In this document: positions 1 to 7,850 of the stretch, piece after piece
Numbering within the stretch: the stretch's first letter is position 1
How the letters are laid out: every line of letters begins with the position of its first letter
Source of the DNA: Halalkalibacter akibai JCM 9157
GTDB lineage: Bacteria > Bacillota > Bacilli > Bacillales > Bacillaceae_D
NCBI RefSeq assembly: GCF_000513135.1
Contig: NZ_BAUV01000025.1
Coordinates: 1-64,000, forward strand
Length of the DNA: 64,000 bases
Direction of reading: 5' to 3'
Translations under genes and position numbers: made by a program
Notes under the pieces: generated by a model
What the model was told of the DNA's origin: nothing
Database searches by the model: none
The model's input: only the letters and a program-made list of their open reading frames with translations

Positions 1-57
1 AGAATCTCTCTAATGTGAACTAAGATACCAGTTTGGAATCCGATGTTCAATATATAG

Positions 58-173
58 TCTGGTGGCGATAGCAAAGAGGTCACACCCGTTCCCATGCCGA
101 ACACGGTCGTTAAGCTCTTTTGCGCCGATGGTAGTTGGGGGCTTCCCCCTGTGAGAGTAGGACGTTGCCAGGC
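58..173 (+). rRNA. rrf: 5S ribosomal RNA
   Basis: The segment matches the Bacillus 5S rRNA pattern along its length: the GGTGGCGATAGC start, the CCCGTTCCCATGCCGAACACGG core, and the GTAGTTGGGGG / CCCCCTGTGAGAGTAGGACG tail whose end pairs with the start. It is about 116 nt, the usual size. A strong intrinsic terminator follows directly, so this is the last gene of an rRNA operon. The 23S gene would lie before the window start; bases 1-57 are the 23S-5S spacer or its end. Confidence 0.97.
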
Positions 174-212
174 AAAAAAAGCACAACCCCATTGGGTTGT
201 GCTTTTTTTAAT
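174..212 (+). terminator. rRNA operon terminator
   Basis: GCACAACCC and GGGTTGTGC pair around a short loop at about 181-202 and are followed by a run of T. It sits immediately after the 5S rRNA. Confidence 0.93.
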
Positions 213-410
213 ATTATGAGAATGCTGAAGGTTTAAAGAGTCGGATGCAAACAACGTAAGATATCAAACTGAAAAAACATTATATTCGTGTAGACGATAT
301 CATTTCTCTACACTAAACATCATGAAGGGCTCTATAAAAGCCAGATATATTTAAGGAAGTTGGACCACAAGCAAAGTTCTTACTACCAAAAGGTATAGGC
401 ATGGAGAAAC

Positions 411-505
411 GGATCGCAAATAGCCTGAACTGGATCATAAATCATTCATTACGGATCGTAAATGAGCAAAACTGGATCGTAAATCACTCATTTTGGATCG
501 TAAAT
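411..505. repeat. Five 21-bp-period direct repeats (GGATCRTAAAT core)
   Basis: The core GGATCGTAAAT, with one GGATCGCAAAT and one GGATCATAAAT variant, starts at 411, 432, 453, 474 and 495, a spacing of exactly 21 bp. Spacer bases vary. The array lies in the 212-588 gap between the 5S terminator and the convergent vanW-type gene; nothing else is recognisable there. A 21-bp period is about two helical turns and also seven codons, so a protein-binding array or a decayed coding repeat are both possible. No function is assigned. Confidence 0.85.
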
Positions 506-571
506 CCAACAAACTGCAAGTCTTCACACCATTTGAGAATTAAATCACTACTTCAAACTAACTCCCACCCC

Positions 572-607
572 AAAAACGCACCTAACTTTCACAAGTTAAG
601 TGCGTTT
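572..607 (-). terminator. Terminator overlapping the end of the VanW-type gene
   Basis: On the minus strand AAACGCACTTAACTTGTG and a near-complementary arm GAAAGTTAGGTGCGTTT form a stem ending in a T run. The upstream arm contains the last codons and the TGA stop (589-591) of the VanW-type gene. Confidence 0.8.
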
Positions 608-1503
608 CGTATGATTTCTTTAGGTAATTTGACTGGTGCGCCAGGTACTTTTCGTTGTTCATTCTCAATCGCGTCGGATGAGAGGATATACACGATCATA
701 GAACCACCATAAATTTTCGCTTGGATCAAAATGGGCTGATTCAAGTCATTCTTAAACACAAAATCTGGTCCATACCAACTAACGGTTGCATCTCGTCCTC
801 GGGGGACGTAGGGAACACGCCGGCTGTGTGAATAACGTTGGACTATGTTCAATCCAGCATGATCGACTGCATTATACAATGTTGAGGAGACCTGACATAT
901 ACCGCCACCAATATCTTCAGATAACTCGCCCCGAACAATGACAGGAGCAGATAGATATCCACGCTCTCTCGTTCGCTTTCCAACCACTTCATTAAACGAA
1001 AACGTCTCTCCAGGAAACACAACATGATTGTTTATGGCTTCTGTTGCTAAGGAAATATTATGAGAGCGCTGTTTATTTCTTCGGTTAAAATAAGTCACAT
1101 ATTGACCAATTCGTTGTACTCGAATATGAGATAAGATTTCACTGTCTACTTTAGGATGAACAGGGTGGAGTGGCACCTTTAGTTCAGCAGCTTCATTGCC
1201 ATAGTAATACTCATAAAATTTCTTGCTAAACAAGGACTTATCTAACATATATCCGATTTGTTCTGAAACAATTTTTCCGGTCTTATCAATCTGTGCATTA
1301 ACAGGTGGTACATAGACATCCTGTGCAATCTTCTTCAAAAATAACTGATATTCATCTGAGTCAATAACTTCTTTCCCAATAAAAGGCGAGGCAAAATCAC
1401 TACGATTAACAACCGCAATTTTTTGCTCATTATTTGTTACAGTTAAATCATCTGGAGTTAAAAAAGGGGAAAATAGCATAAGAATGGTTAGAAAATAGTT
1501 CAT
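589..1503 (-). CDS. VanW family protein (YoaR-like)
   Basis: This 304-aa protein has the VanW core in its second half. The stretch SLATEAINN..VFPGETFSFNEVVG..T.ERGY (about residues 150-185) is followed by GGGICQVSSTLYNA (about 199-212) and HSRRVPYVPRGRDATVS (about 226-242). These are the hallmarks of the family and resemble B. subtilis YoaR. The N-terminus MNYFLTILMLFSPFLT looks like a short signal sequence, so the protein is probably exported to the cell wall zone. VanW proteins occur near vancomycin-resistance genes in some species but their biochemical role is unknown, and no resistance genes are nearby. GGGAGG about 11 bases upstream supports the ATG. The terminator overlaps the 3' end. 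Confidence 0.9.
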   Translation of the reverse strand: MNYFLTILMLFSPFLTPDDLTVTNNEQKIAVVNRSDFASPFIGKEVIDSDEYQLFLKKIAQDVYVPPVNAQIDKTGKIVSEQIGYMLDKSLFSKKFYEYYYGNEAAELKVPLHPVHPKVDSEILSHIRVQRIGQYVTYFNRRNKQRSHNISLATEAINNHVVFPGETFSFNEVVGKRTRERGYLSAPVIVRGELSEDIGGGICQVSSTLYNAVDHAGLNIVQRYSHSRRVPYVPRGRDATVSWYGPDFVFKNDLNQPILIQAKIYGGSMIVYILSSDAIENEQRKVPGAPVKLPKEIIRNALNL

Positions 1504-1584
1504 TAGTTGATGTACCTCCCTCCGTTAGTATTTCTAGGGGTTAGCCTTTTAATCCATAGAAAAAACGAAGAGAGGGCGGAATTT

Positions 1585-2148
1585 TTAGTTAATCAGTTGT
1601 TTAATCACCCGAGCAGGATTACCGCCAATGATTACATCATTTGGAACATCTTTCGTAACAACTGCACCAGAAGCAATGACAACATTATCACCAACACGTA
1701 CACCAGGATTGATAATCGCGCCACCGCCAATCCAAACGTTATCTCCAATATAAACAGGCTTGCCGAACTCCGCTCCTGTAATACGCTCACTTGCATGCAA
1801 CGGGTGAGTGGCAGTATAAATATGAACCCCTGGTGCGATAAAGCAATTGGTTCCAATTTTTATTTCACATACATCTAAGAACACACAGTTAAAATTAGCA
1901 AAAAAGTTCTCGCCAACGTGAATGTTATAGCCGTAATCACAACGAAAAGAGGGCTCGATCATATAGTTTTGGCCAGTTGACCCGAATAATTGTTTGATAA
2001 GGTGTGCTCTTTTTTCACCTTCCGTTTCAAGCGATTCATTAAATAACCTGGTTAACTTACGCGCTTGTAACCTTTCTTCAACTAATTCAGCATCACTTGC
2101 CTGATACAGTTCACCACTTAACATTTTTTCTTTTTCTGTTTTTGTCAT
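1585..2148 (-). CDS. maa: Maltose O-acetyltransferase
   Basis: This 187-aa left-handed beta-helix (hexapeptide repeat) acetyltransferase belongs to the Maa/LacA/NodL group, which moves acetyl from acetyl-CoA to a sugar hydroxyl. The N-terminal mac domain starts [16 protein letters not shown]. The middle has the family motif [16 protein letters not shown], and the catalytic-loop His is in TATHPLHA (about residue 115). It ends with the usual [12 protein letters not shown]. The ATG at 2148 is chosen because AGGTGA lies five bases upstream; an in-frame GTG at 2157 overlaps that ribosome binding site. A terminator separates it from the upstream yqeG-like gene, so it probably has its own promoter. 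Confidence 0.93.
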   Translation of the reverse strand: MTKTEKEKMLSGELYQASDAELVEERLQARKLTRLFNESLETEGEKRAHLIKQLFGSTGQNYMIEPSFRCDYGYNIHVGENFFANFNCVFLDVCEIKIGTNCFIAPGVHIYTATHPLHASERITGAEFGKPVYIGDNVWIGGGAIINPGVRVGDNVVIASGAVVTKDVPNDVIIGGNPARVIKQLIN

Positions 2149-2171
2149 CGAAATCACCTATTTCTGAATTA

Positions 2172-2215
2172 GAGTAAAACAAGTAGGTCAAATCTAGAAA
2201 GACTTGACCTACTTG
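2172..2215 (-). terminator. Terminator after the YqeG-like gene
   Basis: Two 12-base arms, CAAGTAGGTCAA (2180-2191) and TTGACCTACTTG (2204-2215), form a perfect stem. Read on the minus strand it is followed by TTTTACT. Confidence 0.85.
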
Positions 2216-2233
2216 AATATATCGCTTTAAACG

Positions 2234-2716
2234 TTACCAACGGCTTTTAATCCACTTCTCAATTTTACGTTTGAACACAATTTGAATTGGCTCGTGTTCT
2301 TGTCCAATTGGATTCACTAGTGCTGTCCGAATGCCGACATTTTTCCCACACCAAACATCTGTAAAAAGTTGATCTCCAAGAAAAATAGTGGTTTCGTCTT
2401 TTGCCTCAAGCTCTGTCATATGCTTCCGTACTTCGGAGGCGGATGGTTTTTTACATTTACCAAACCCAAGAATGCCGTGCGGTTTGCAAAAACGATCAAC
2501 ACGTGCTTGACTATTGTTTGATGCAATTACTAATTGAACATTTTGCTGTTTCAGCATTGCAATCCAATCCTTTAGATCATCATCACCTGGTTGATCATGG
2601 GTCGCTAATGTACTATCTAAATCGGAGAAGATCGTCTGCACATGATGTTGCTGTAACCACTCTTTAGTAATATCTGAAAAATGCTGGAGCTCAAAATCTG
2701 GCTTAAAAAACTTCAT
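2234..2716 (-). CDS. YqeG family HAD-type phosphatase
   Basis: This 160-aa protein of the HAD IIIA subfamily is close to B. subtilis YqeG in length and layout. HAD motif I is [11 protein letters not shown] (about residues 32-42), with the two aspartates of the nucleophile/acid pair. Motif II is the VIASNN stretch (about 62-67), followed by the conserved lysine in KCKKPS and motif [12 protein letters not shown] (about 113-122). The family acts on phosphate esters in the cytoplasm; mitochondrial relatives dephosphorylate phosphatidylglycerophosphate, but the substrate here is unproven. AAAGG lies upstream of the ATG. Confidence 0.88.
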   Translation of the reverse strand: MKFFKPDFELQHFSDITKEWLQQHHVQTIFSDLDSTLATHDQPGDDDLKDWIAMLKQQNVQLVIASNNSQARVDRFCKPHGILGFGKCKKPSASEVRKHMTELEAKDETTIFLGDQLFTDVWCGKNVGIRTALVNPIGQEHEPIQIVFKRKIEKWIKSRW

Positions 2717-2854
2717 ATGTATTCACTGCCTTTAACAAGTAGAATTAATCCCTTAAATTATACACTATTTAAAACCTCCAAGCAGGTAAATTGTCATTTC
2801 ACTAAAAAAGCGCTAGTATTGAAAGGAATACATTATGGAAGTCTGGTGAGATCA

Positions 2855-3232
2855 TTGGGGCATGTTTGTGGTAAAATCTATAACTGTGAAAAAGAACTAA
2901 CGCTCGCTGTTATCGGCGGGAAATGGAAGATGTTGATCCTCTGGCATCTCGGGATAGAAGGAACACTTAGATTCGGAGAGCTGAAAGCACTTATTCCAGA
3001 TATTACTCAGCGGATGCTTGCCAATCAATTACGAGAGCTAGAAGAAGACTTTATCATTCATCGTGAAGTGTATCCAGTCGTACCACCGAAAGTCGAATAT
3101 TCATTAACCGAACAGGGAAAATCACTTATACCTATTTTACAAACAATGTATGAATGGGGCAAAACGTATAAAAAAACGGTTTTAAAAGATCAAGTCGAGA
3201 TGAAAGAGCCAGTGAAGAAAGTGAATTCGTAA
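2855..3232 (+). CDS. hxlR: HxlR family transcriptional regulator
   Basis: This winged-helix DNA-binding protein of the HxlR (MarR-like) family contains [26 protein letters not shown], then [25 protein letters not shown] and the wing [16 protein letters not shown]. These are the standard family blocks. I place the start at TTG 2855 because GGTGA precedes it by five bases and the product (125 aa) then has the family length; a longer in-frame reading from 2681 overlaps the divergent yqeG-like promoter region. It precedes hxlA and hxlB on the same strand but is separated by a terminator. In B. subtilis HxlR activates hxlAB in response to formaldehyde, and the same role is inferred here. Confidence 0.88.
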   Translation: MGHVCGKIYNCEKELTLAVIGGKWKMLILWHLGIEGTLRFGELKALIPDITQRMLANQLRELEEDFIIHREVYPVVPPKVEYSLTEQGKSLIPILQTMYEWGKTYKKTVLKDQVEMKEPVKKVNS

Positions 3233-3290
3233 AAAAGAGCTTTATTTTTTACCGTATTCACACAACCAGCTTATATATTCGTAAAACAAG

Positions 3291-3358
3291 AGATAAATCA
3301 TCACAAAACGTTGAAAATAAAAACTTAGTAGATAAAACCCAAAAATAGTAGATAAATC
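3291..3358. repeat. Short AT-rich repeats (AGATAAA core)
   Basis: AGATAAATCA at 3291, AGATAAAACC at 3330 and AGATAAATCA at 3350, with a degenerate copy near 3312, recur at about 20-21 bp in the gap between hxlR and its terminator. The spacing recalls the array at 411-505, but the core differs. No function is assigned. Confidence 0.5.
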
Positions 3359-3390
3359 AACGGAAAAGGGAGCTTGCTCTCCGAACCTCA

Positions 3391-3426
3391 AGAGGACTTA
3401 CTCAATTAGAGTAAGTCCTCTTTTTT
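3391..3426 (+). terminator. hxlR terminator
   Basis: AGAGGACTTACTC (3391-3403) and GAGTAAGTCCTCT (3409-3421) form a perfect 13-bp stem followed by a T run, isolating hxlAB from hxlR read-through. Confidence 0.93.
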
Positions 3427-3493
3427 ACACTAAAACAAGACAGTATACTCCTTGTAACTATGTACATTCTAGAGAAGTATATGCTTTCAAAGT

Positions 3494-3528
3494 GCGTACT
3501 TACGCGAATGACGTAGCTTATATATAAT
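3494..3528 (+). promoter_or_regulatory. hxlAB promoter with candidate HxlR site
   Basis: TATAAT at 3523-3528 is a good -10 box. The -35 position (3500-3505, TTACGC) is poor, as expected for an activator-dependent promoter. It overlaps the inverted repeat GCGTA-CT-TACGC (3494-3505), a candidate HxlR operator. The assignment rests on position and symmetry only. Confidence 0.5.
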
Positions 3529-3558
3529 GGGCATATCACAAAAGAGGAGTGGTTAGAG

Positions 3559-4191
3559 ATGAAATTACAATTAGCGTTAGATTTAGTGGATATCCCAGGT
3601 GCTAAGGCCCTTATAGAAGAAGTAGAACAGTTTATTGATGTAGTAGAAATTGGTACACCTGTTGTAATCAACGAAGGCTTACGAGCGGTTAAAGAAGTGA
3701 AAGAAGCATTTCCTAATTTAGACGTGTTAGCAGACCTTAAAATTATGGATGCAGCAGGATATGAAGTGATGAAAGCTTCAGAAGCAGGAGCAGATATCAT
3801 CACAATTCTTGGTGTTGCAGAAGACGCGTCCATTAAAGGAGCAGTTGAAGAAGCGAAGAAACAAGGGAAGAAAATATTAGTTGATATGATTAGTGTGAAA
3901 GACATCGCAACACGAGCAAAAGAACTTGATGAATTTGGCGTTGACTATATTTGTGTTCACACTGGTTACGATCTACAAGCAGTTGGTCAAAACTCGTTTG
4001 AAGACTTACGCACAATCAAAAGTGTCGTAAAAAATGCTAAAACAGCTGTTGCAGGTGGGATTAAGTTAGACACACTTCCTGAAGTGATTGCAGCAAATCC
4101 GGATTTAGTGATCGTTGGTGGTGGGATCACAGGCCAAGACGATAAAAAAGCAGTAGCTGCTAAAATGCAAGAGTTAATCAAACAAGGGTAA
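3559..4191 (+). CDS. hxlA: 3-hexulose-6-phosphate synthase
   Basis: HxlA condenses formaldehyde with ribulose 5-phosphate to give 3-hexulose 6-phosphate, the first step of the ribulose monophosphate pathway; in bacilli it serves formaldehyde detoxification. The 210-aa protein has the length of B. subtilis HxlA and aligns with it by eye along its length. It carries the DxKxxD signature of the OMP decarboxylase fold in LADLKIMDAAGYEV (about residues 58-71) and the phosphate-binding AGGIKLDTLPEV and VIVGGGITG loops near the C-terminus. GAGGAGTGGTTAG precedes the ATG. hxlB follows four bases after the stop, so the two are co-transcribed. Confidence 0.97.
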   Translation: MKLQLALDLVDIPGAKALIEEVEQFIDVVEIGTPVVINEGLRAVKEVKEAFPNLDVLADLKIMDAAGYEVMKASEAGADIITILGVAEDASIKGAVEEAKKQGKKILVDMISVKDIATRAKELDEFGVDYICVHTGYDLQAVGQNSFEDLRTIKSVVKNAKTAVAGGIKLDTLPEVIAANPDLVIVGGGITGQDDKKAVAAKMQELIKQG

Positions 4192-4195
4192 TGTC

Positions 4196-4753
4196 ATGCA
4201 GACAACTCAATATTTAACTGAAATTATTCGTGAATTACAGCACGCATCAGAACAAATACAAGATGAACAAGCGGAATTACTTGTTAATGATATCATTGGA
4301 GCGAACAAGATTTTTGTAGCTGGAGCAGGTCGTTCTGGCTTTATGGCTAAATCTTTTGCCATGCGAATGATGCACATGGGCATACAAGCATTCGTGGTAG
4401 GTGAAACGGTAACTCCTTCTTTAGAAAAAGACGACTTGCTTATCATTGGATCTGGTTCAGGTGAGACGAAAACACTTGTATCCATGGCAGAAAAAGCAGC
4501 TAGCATCGGAGCGAAGATTGCAGTCGTGACGATCCATCCTGAATCAACAATCGGAAAATTAGCGGATGTAATCGTTGCTCTACCAGGAGCACCTAAAGAC
4601 CAAACAACTAGTTCATATCAAACCATTCAACCGATGGGTTCTTTGTTTGAACAAACATTACTTTTGTTTTTTGATGCTTTAATTGTTAGATTTATGGAGA
4701 AGAAAGAACTAGATACGCAAACGATGTACGGAAAGCATGCGAATTTAGAATAG
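4196..4753 (+). CDS. hxlB: 6-phospho-3-hexuloisomerase
   Basis: HxlB isomerises 3-hexulose 6-phosphate to fructose 6-phosphate, completing formaldehyde fixation. It is a 185-aa SIS-domain protein with the sugar-phosphate loop VAGAGRSGFMAKSFAMRMMH (about residues 41-60), IGSGSGETKTLVSMAEKA (about 87-104), and the C-terminal PMGSLFEQTLLLFFDA block typical of this isomerase. AAGGG eight bases upstream serves the ATG and lies inside the end of hxlA, implying translational coupling. Confidence 0.97.
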   Translation: MQTTQYLTEIIRELQHASEQIQDEQAELLVNDIIGANKIFVAGAGRSGFMAKSFAMRMMHMGIQAFVVGETVTPSLEKDDLLIIGSGSGETKTLVSMAEKAASIGAKIAVVTIHPESTIGKLADVIVALPGAPKDQTTSSYQTIQPMGSLFEQTLLLFFDALIVRFMEKKELDTQTMYGKHANLE

Positions 4754-4755
4754 CG

Positions 4756-4787
4756 AAAAAGGCCGCAATAACAAATTGCGGTCTTTT
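4756..4787 (+). terminator. hxlAB terminator
   Basis: GGCCGCAA (4761-4768) pairs with TTGCGGTC (4776-4783) and is followed by TTTT. Confidence 0.85.
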
Positions 4788-4886
4788 GGCATTTAACTAC
4801 ACCTAAATTGGAAATTAAATTACATTTACTGTAAAAAATATGGGTATACTGTTAACGTAAATTAGTAACGTTTGAAGGGAGTCCAT

Positions 4887-5444
4887 ATGCGCCAAAGACA
4901 TGTCATGCTCATCCTATTTGTTTTTTTGTTTAATCTCTCTAAAAAAACATGGAGGCATGTACCACGATTTCATAAAACCTTGGTCTTTGTTAGTTTCATT
5001 AATGCATTTTATTACTACCTATGTCGCAATTTTTTACTATGGGAGTTCAATCCAAAAGGCATGAATAGAAAATGGTTAAGAGCTATACATATTTTATTTG
5101 TAACACCAGCAATTACGCTATTAAGTCTGTCATCTTTTCCTAGCAACTTAAGCAAACAAATTCTCCATGTTATGAAGTGGACGATAGGGTCTACACTTAT
5201 AGAATACTTCACTTACCGCATGAGGATAATGGAGTACAGACATGGATGGAACGTATTTTGGTCTGGGGTCATCTTTTTTATCCTTTATACTTATAGTTAT
5301 CTTCACTCAAAGAAACCAGTTGCTACGTGGATCCTTTCTTTCGTAACGATGTTTTTCTTTATTGCTAAATTCAACATCCCGATTACAAAACGACTTTTAA
5401 AAGGCCCTGTATTCATAATAGCTAAAATCCTTCGTTACTCTTAA
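4887..5444 (+). CDS. Multi-pass membrane protein, CBO0543-like
   Basis: This 185-aa hydrophobic protein has about five predicted membrane segments. A basic loop RKWLRAIH precedes the second group of helices. The late motif EYRHGWNVFWSGVIFFILYT resembles the CBO0543-type family of small Bacillus membrane proteins of unknown function; I am only moderately sure of that family. The ATG at 4887 is preferred over the in-frame TTG at 4872 because AAGGGAG lies just upstream. It stands alone, between the hxlAB terminator and a bidirectional terminator. Confidence 0.6.
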   Translation: MRQRHVMLILFVFLFNLSKKTWRHVPRFHKTLVFVSFINAFYYYLCRNFLLWEFNPKGMNRKWLRAIHILFVTPAITLLSLSSFPSNLSKQILHVMKWTIGSTLIEYFTYRMRIMEYRHGWNVFWSGVIFFILYTYSYLHSKKPVATWILSFVTMFFFIAKFNIPITKRLLKGPVFIIAKILRYS

Positions 5445-5447
5445 ATT

Positions 5448-5480
5448 AAGTAAGACTAGGTAAAAAAACCTAGTCTCTTC
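5448..5480. terminator. Bidirectional terminator between convergent genes
   Basis: AGACTAGGT (about 5452-5460) and ACCTAGTCT (about 5467-5475) form a 9-bp stem with an A-rich loop between convergent genes. Its distal arm overlaps the 3' end of the minus-strand uridylyltransferase gene. Confidence 0.75.
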
Positions 5481-6285
5481 GCGCATTTATTCGGTTAACA
5501 AGAGCGACATATTCATCCTCTACACCAATGTCAAAACGTTCGGCTGAAATGACTTTACCAAGACAGGTTTGTTGCTTTAGCAATTCAGCTATCGCGTCTG
5601 TTAACTGAATCTCGTCTCCAACACCAGGCTCTAATGTTTCTAATATAGAGAAAATTCGAGGAGAGAGAACATAGCGACCAATAACCGCTAAATCTGACGG
5701 TGGATTTTTCTCTGGTTTCTCTATAATTCCTGTAATCCGGTGTACATCAGATGATAATTCCGTTTGTTCGACAACACCATAATTTTTTAAAGACTCTAGT
5801 TCAACCTTTTTCAATCCAAGAATCGTCGATGTCGAAGGATTATAGTTTTCGATCATCTCCGCAAGCGGTGCAACCTCATCAAATAAGAAAAGATCATCAG
5901 GTAGTAAAACGGCAAAAGGCTCATCACCGACAAAGTTTTTTCCTTGTAATATGGCATCCCCTAAACCCATCGCAAAAGGCTGACGTGTGAATTGAATTTT
6001 CACGTCAGGCGTTTTTGTCTTTTCTAGTAAATGAAGTTTATTTTTCTTCTCTAAAAAAGCCTCAAGCTCTAACGAACGATCAAAATAATCAATGATCATA
6101 TTTTTATTTCTAGAAACAACAATTAAGATTTCCTCTATTCCAGCGGCCACAGCTTCTTCTACAACATAATGAATCGCAGGTTTAGAACCGATCGGGAACA
6201 ACTCTTTAGGCACTACTTTTGTAATCGGTAGGCTCCTTGTCCCATATCCGGCCGCAGGAATAATGGCTTTTCGAATGTTTACCAT
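5470..6285 (-). CDS. UTP-glucose-1-phosphate uridylyltransferase, YngB-like
   Basis: This enzyme would make UDP-glucose from UTP and glucose 1-phosphate. At 271 aa it is shorter than classical GtaB (about 292 aa). Its nucleotide-binding loop reads PAAGYGTRSLPITKVVPKEL (residues 9-28), with Tyr and Ser where GtaB has Leu and Phe. Family blocks GLGDAI, VLLPDDLF, IIEKPE and [12 protein letters not shown] are all present. These differences place it with the YngB side of the family. A canonical GtaB is encoded in the eps operon at 11478-12356, so the genome has at least two paralogues. GGAGG lies about 10 bases before the ATG. Confidence 0.88.
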   Translation of the reverse strand: MVNIRKAIIPAAGYGTRSLPITKVVPKELFPIGSKPAIHYVVEEAVAAGIEEILIVVSRNKNMIIDYFDRSLELEAFLEKKNKLHLLEKTKTPDVKIQFTRQPFAMGLGDAILQGKNFVGDEPFAVLLPDDLFLFDEVAPLAEMIENYNPSTSTILGLKKVELESLKNYGVVEQTELSSDVHRITGIIEKPEKNPPSDLAVIGRYVLSPRIFSILETLEPGVGDEIQLTDAIAELLKQQTCLGKVISAERFDIGVEDEYVALVNRINARRD

Positions 6286-6456
6286 CTATTCAAAACCTCC
6301 TATATTCATTTCTATTAGTATAAGAACTTGTCACGTAAATGAAAGTTGTCCAACTAAAAACAGGCAGTCACCAATAGTTATAAAATGACAATTAATGTTA
6401 TAATCATTTGAGAAACGAAATAAATCCTAAAAAGACTCAAAAAGAAGGCGATCACT

Positions 6457-7503
6457 ATGATCAACAAAACAATCTACTTACTAGCTGCAGTGACAGTTGG
6501 GGGGATCTTTGCCTGGCTTAAAGTACCAGCTGGCTGGCTTCTCGGTTCCATTTTAGCTGGTATCATTTGCTCATTCTTCATTATAAAGCTCTATCTACCT
6601 AATAAACTGTTTAATGTCGTCCTTGCCATCATAGGCGGAAACATTGGACTTATGCTCCGTCCTGAGCAATTTCTTAACTATCAAGCTCTCATTCTTCCTT
6701 TTTTACTCACACTTGTGACTACCATTGCAGGAGGACTCCTATTAGGAAAATTTCTTAAGCGCTTCTCTAACTTAAACCACAACACCGCATTCTTTTGTTG
6801 CTTGCCTGGAGGAGCCTCAGAAGTGATTGCCCTAAGTCACAAGTACGGGGCGAATGAACAAATCGTCGCCGCCTTTCACACGACAAGAATTACGTTATTT
6901 GTTCTTGTCATCCCACTAGTTGTGGGCATGAATGTATCAGTTATCGGTCAACAAAACCTACTTTTAAATAGTTCTGTATTGTTGCAAGCAATCTGGGCCA
7001 TTTTGATCTTACTTGTCATTACAGTGGCAACTTTATTCTTTAGTCAAAAATTCACGTTCCCAGGAGCTTCCCTTTTTTTTGCGATAGGGCTTGGATTCAC
7101 AGGGCACATTCTATTTCCCTCTATTGAGGTACCGGGTTTTATAATGGGAATGGCTCAGGCAATCATGGGAGCGATAATTGGAATTCGCTTTGATCGACAA
7201 TCTCTTCTTCAGTTAAAGAGCATCGGAGGGATTAGTGCCGTAACCCTATTGATCTATTTCCTGATGAGCTTAGCACTTGCTACTATTTTCTTTTTGTTAA
7301 CGCCAATAGACTGGTTTACAAGTTTACTCGGAATTGTCGCTGCAGGAGCAGCTGAGATGGCTTCAACGGCTGCCGCTTTAAATTTGGACGCTGCAATGGT
7401 TGCAACGTTGCAGATGGCAAGAGTGCTAGCGTTGTTTCTTGCTTTGCCATTTTTGATTAAATTATTTGCAGAAAAAAATCAGACCCAGAAAAGCGAAGGA
7501 TAG
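6457..7503 (+). CDS. AbrB-type membrane protein (putative ammonia monooxygenase family)
   Basis: This 348-aa integral membrane protein has two homologous halves of the membrane AbrB duplication domain, each with a glycine-rich signature. The first is GGIFAWLKVPAGWLLGSILAG (about residues 15-35) with CCLPGGASEVIALSHKYGA (about 113-131). The second is GASLFFAIGLGFTGHILFPS with GIVAAGAAEMASTAAAL (about 290-306). About ten membrane helices are expected. Databases often call the family ammonia monooxygenase, but that activity is not supported; it is a putative transporter or regulator. The gene is monocistronic, ending at a strong terminator. Confidence 0.85.
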   Translation: MINKTIYLLAAVTVGGIFAWLKVPAGWLLGSILAGIICSFFIIKLYLPNKLFNVVLAIIGGNIGLMLRPEQFLNYQALILPFLLTLVTTIAGGLLLGKFLKRFSNLNHNTAFFCCLPGGASEVIALSHKYGANEQIVAAFHTTRITLFVLVIPLVVGMNVSVIGQQNLLLNSSVLLQAIWAILILLVITVATLFFSQKFTFPGASLFFAIGLGFTGHILFPSIEVPGFIMGMAQAIMGAIIGIRFDRQSLLQLKSIGGISAVTLLIYFLMSLALATIFFLLTPIDWFTSLLGIVAAGAAEMASTAAALNLDAAMVATLQMARVLALFLALPFLIKLFAEKNQTQKSEG

Positions 7504-7516
7504 ATATACCTATTAC

Positions 7517-7559
7517 TTTTGAACTTTCAGAGACAATTGAAAGTTCAAAAGTTTTTTTA
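7517..7559 (+). terminator. Terminator upstream of the eps promoter
   Basis: TTTTGAACTTTC (7517-7528) and GAAAGTTCAAAA (7539-7550) form a 12-bp stem followed by a run of seven T. Confidence 0.93.
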
Positions 7560-7677
7560 TGAAAAAATATTAAACATTACCTTTAATTTGGAAGAATATG
7601 ATGTATAATGTTCGTTATAAAAGATATCTCTTCGACAATAAACTGTTCTATTTACTGAAAAAAGTTAAAACAACTTA

Positions 7678-7706
7678 TTGACATGTTCTTTATAAAGAAC
7701 TAAAAT
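7678..7706 (+). promoter_or_regulatory. eps operon sigma-A promoter
   Basis: A perfect TTGACA (7678-7683) and TAAAAT (7701-7706) are separated by exactly 17 bp. Transcription would start near 7713, leaving a leader of about 138 nt before epsA. The 17-bp spacer is almost completely filled by the palindrome described next. Confidence 0.85.
7685..7700. promoter_or_regulatory. SinR operator palindrome in the promoter spacer
   Basis: GTTCTTT (7685-7691) and AAAGAAC (7694-7700) are two perfect copies of the B. subtilis SinR consensus GTTCTYT, arranged head to head around AT. Binding here would block RNA polymerase. In B. subtilis SinR represses the eps operon through such boxes, so this is the expected target gene. 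Confidence 0.85.
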
Positions 7707-7757
7707 GTAATTAACAAATAGATAGTTACATATACTTGTTTTTTTTAGTTGTTAATA

Positions 7758-7825
7758 GTTCTTAAGTTCTGGTTCTTTGAATAGTAAGGCTTCTTTTTTT
7801 GATTAGGTTGTACTTTATAAAGAAC
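7758..7825. promoter_or_regulatory. Downstream SinR box cluster in the eps leader
   Basis: GTTCTTA (7758), GTTCTGG (7766) and a perfect GTTCTTT (7772-7778) lie in tandem. GTACTTTATAAAGAAC (7810-7825) is a second 16-bp palindrome with one mismatch in its left half. These lie between the promoter and epsA and could support cooperative or looped repression. Weaker matches at 7610 and 7645 lie upstream. Confidence 0.7.
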
Positions 7826-7850
7826 GGAATAAAATAGAGTGGGTGAGTAG

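Noticed and set aside
411-505. CRISPR array
   Set aside because: The repeat core is 11 bp, the spacers are about 10 bp, and there are no cas genes; this is far from CRISPR dimensions.
401-712. Open frame of 103 codons across the 21-bp repeats on the + strand
   Set aside because: Half of it is antisense to the VanW-type gene and its terminator; the repetitive N-terminal residues simply reflect the 21-bp DNA repeat. It has no family resemblance.
5470-6285. Treating the YngB-like gene as part of the eps operon
   Set aside because: It is on the opposite strand, separated by another gene and a terminator, and the operon has its own gtaB.
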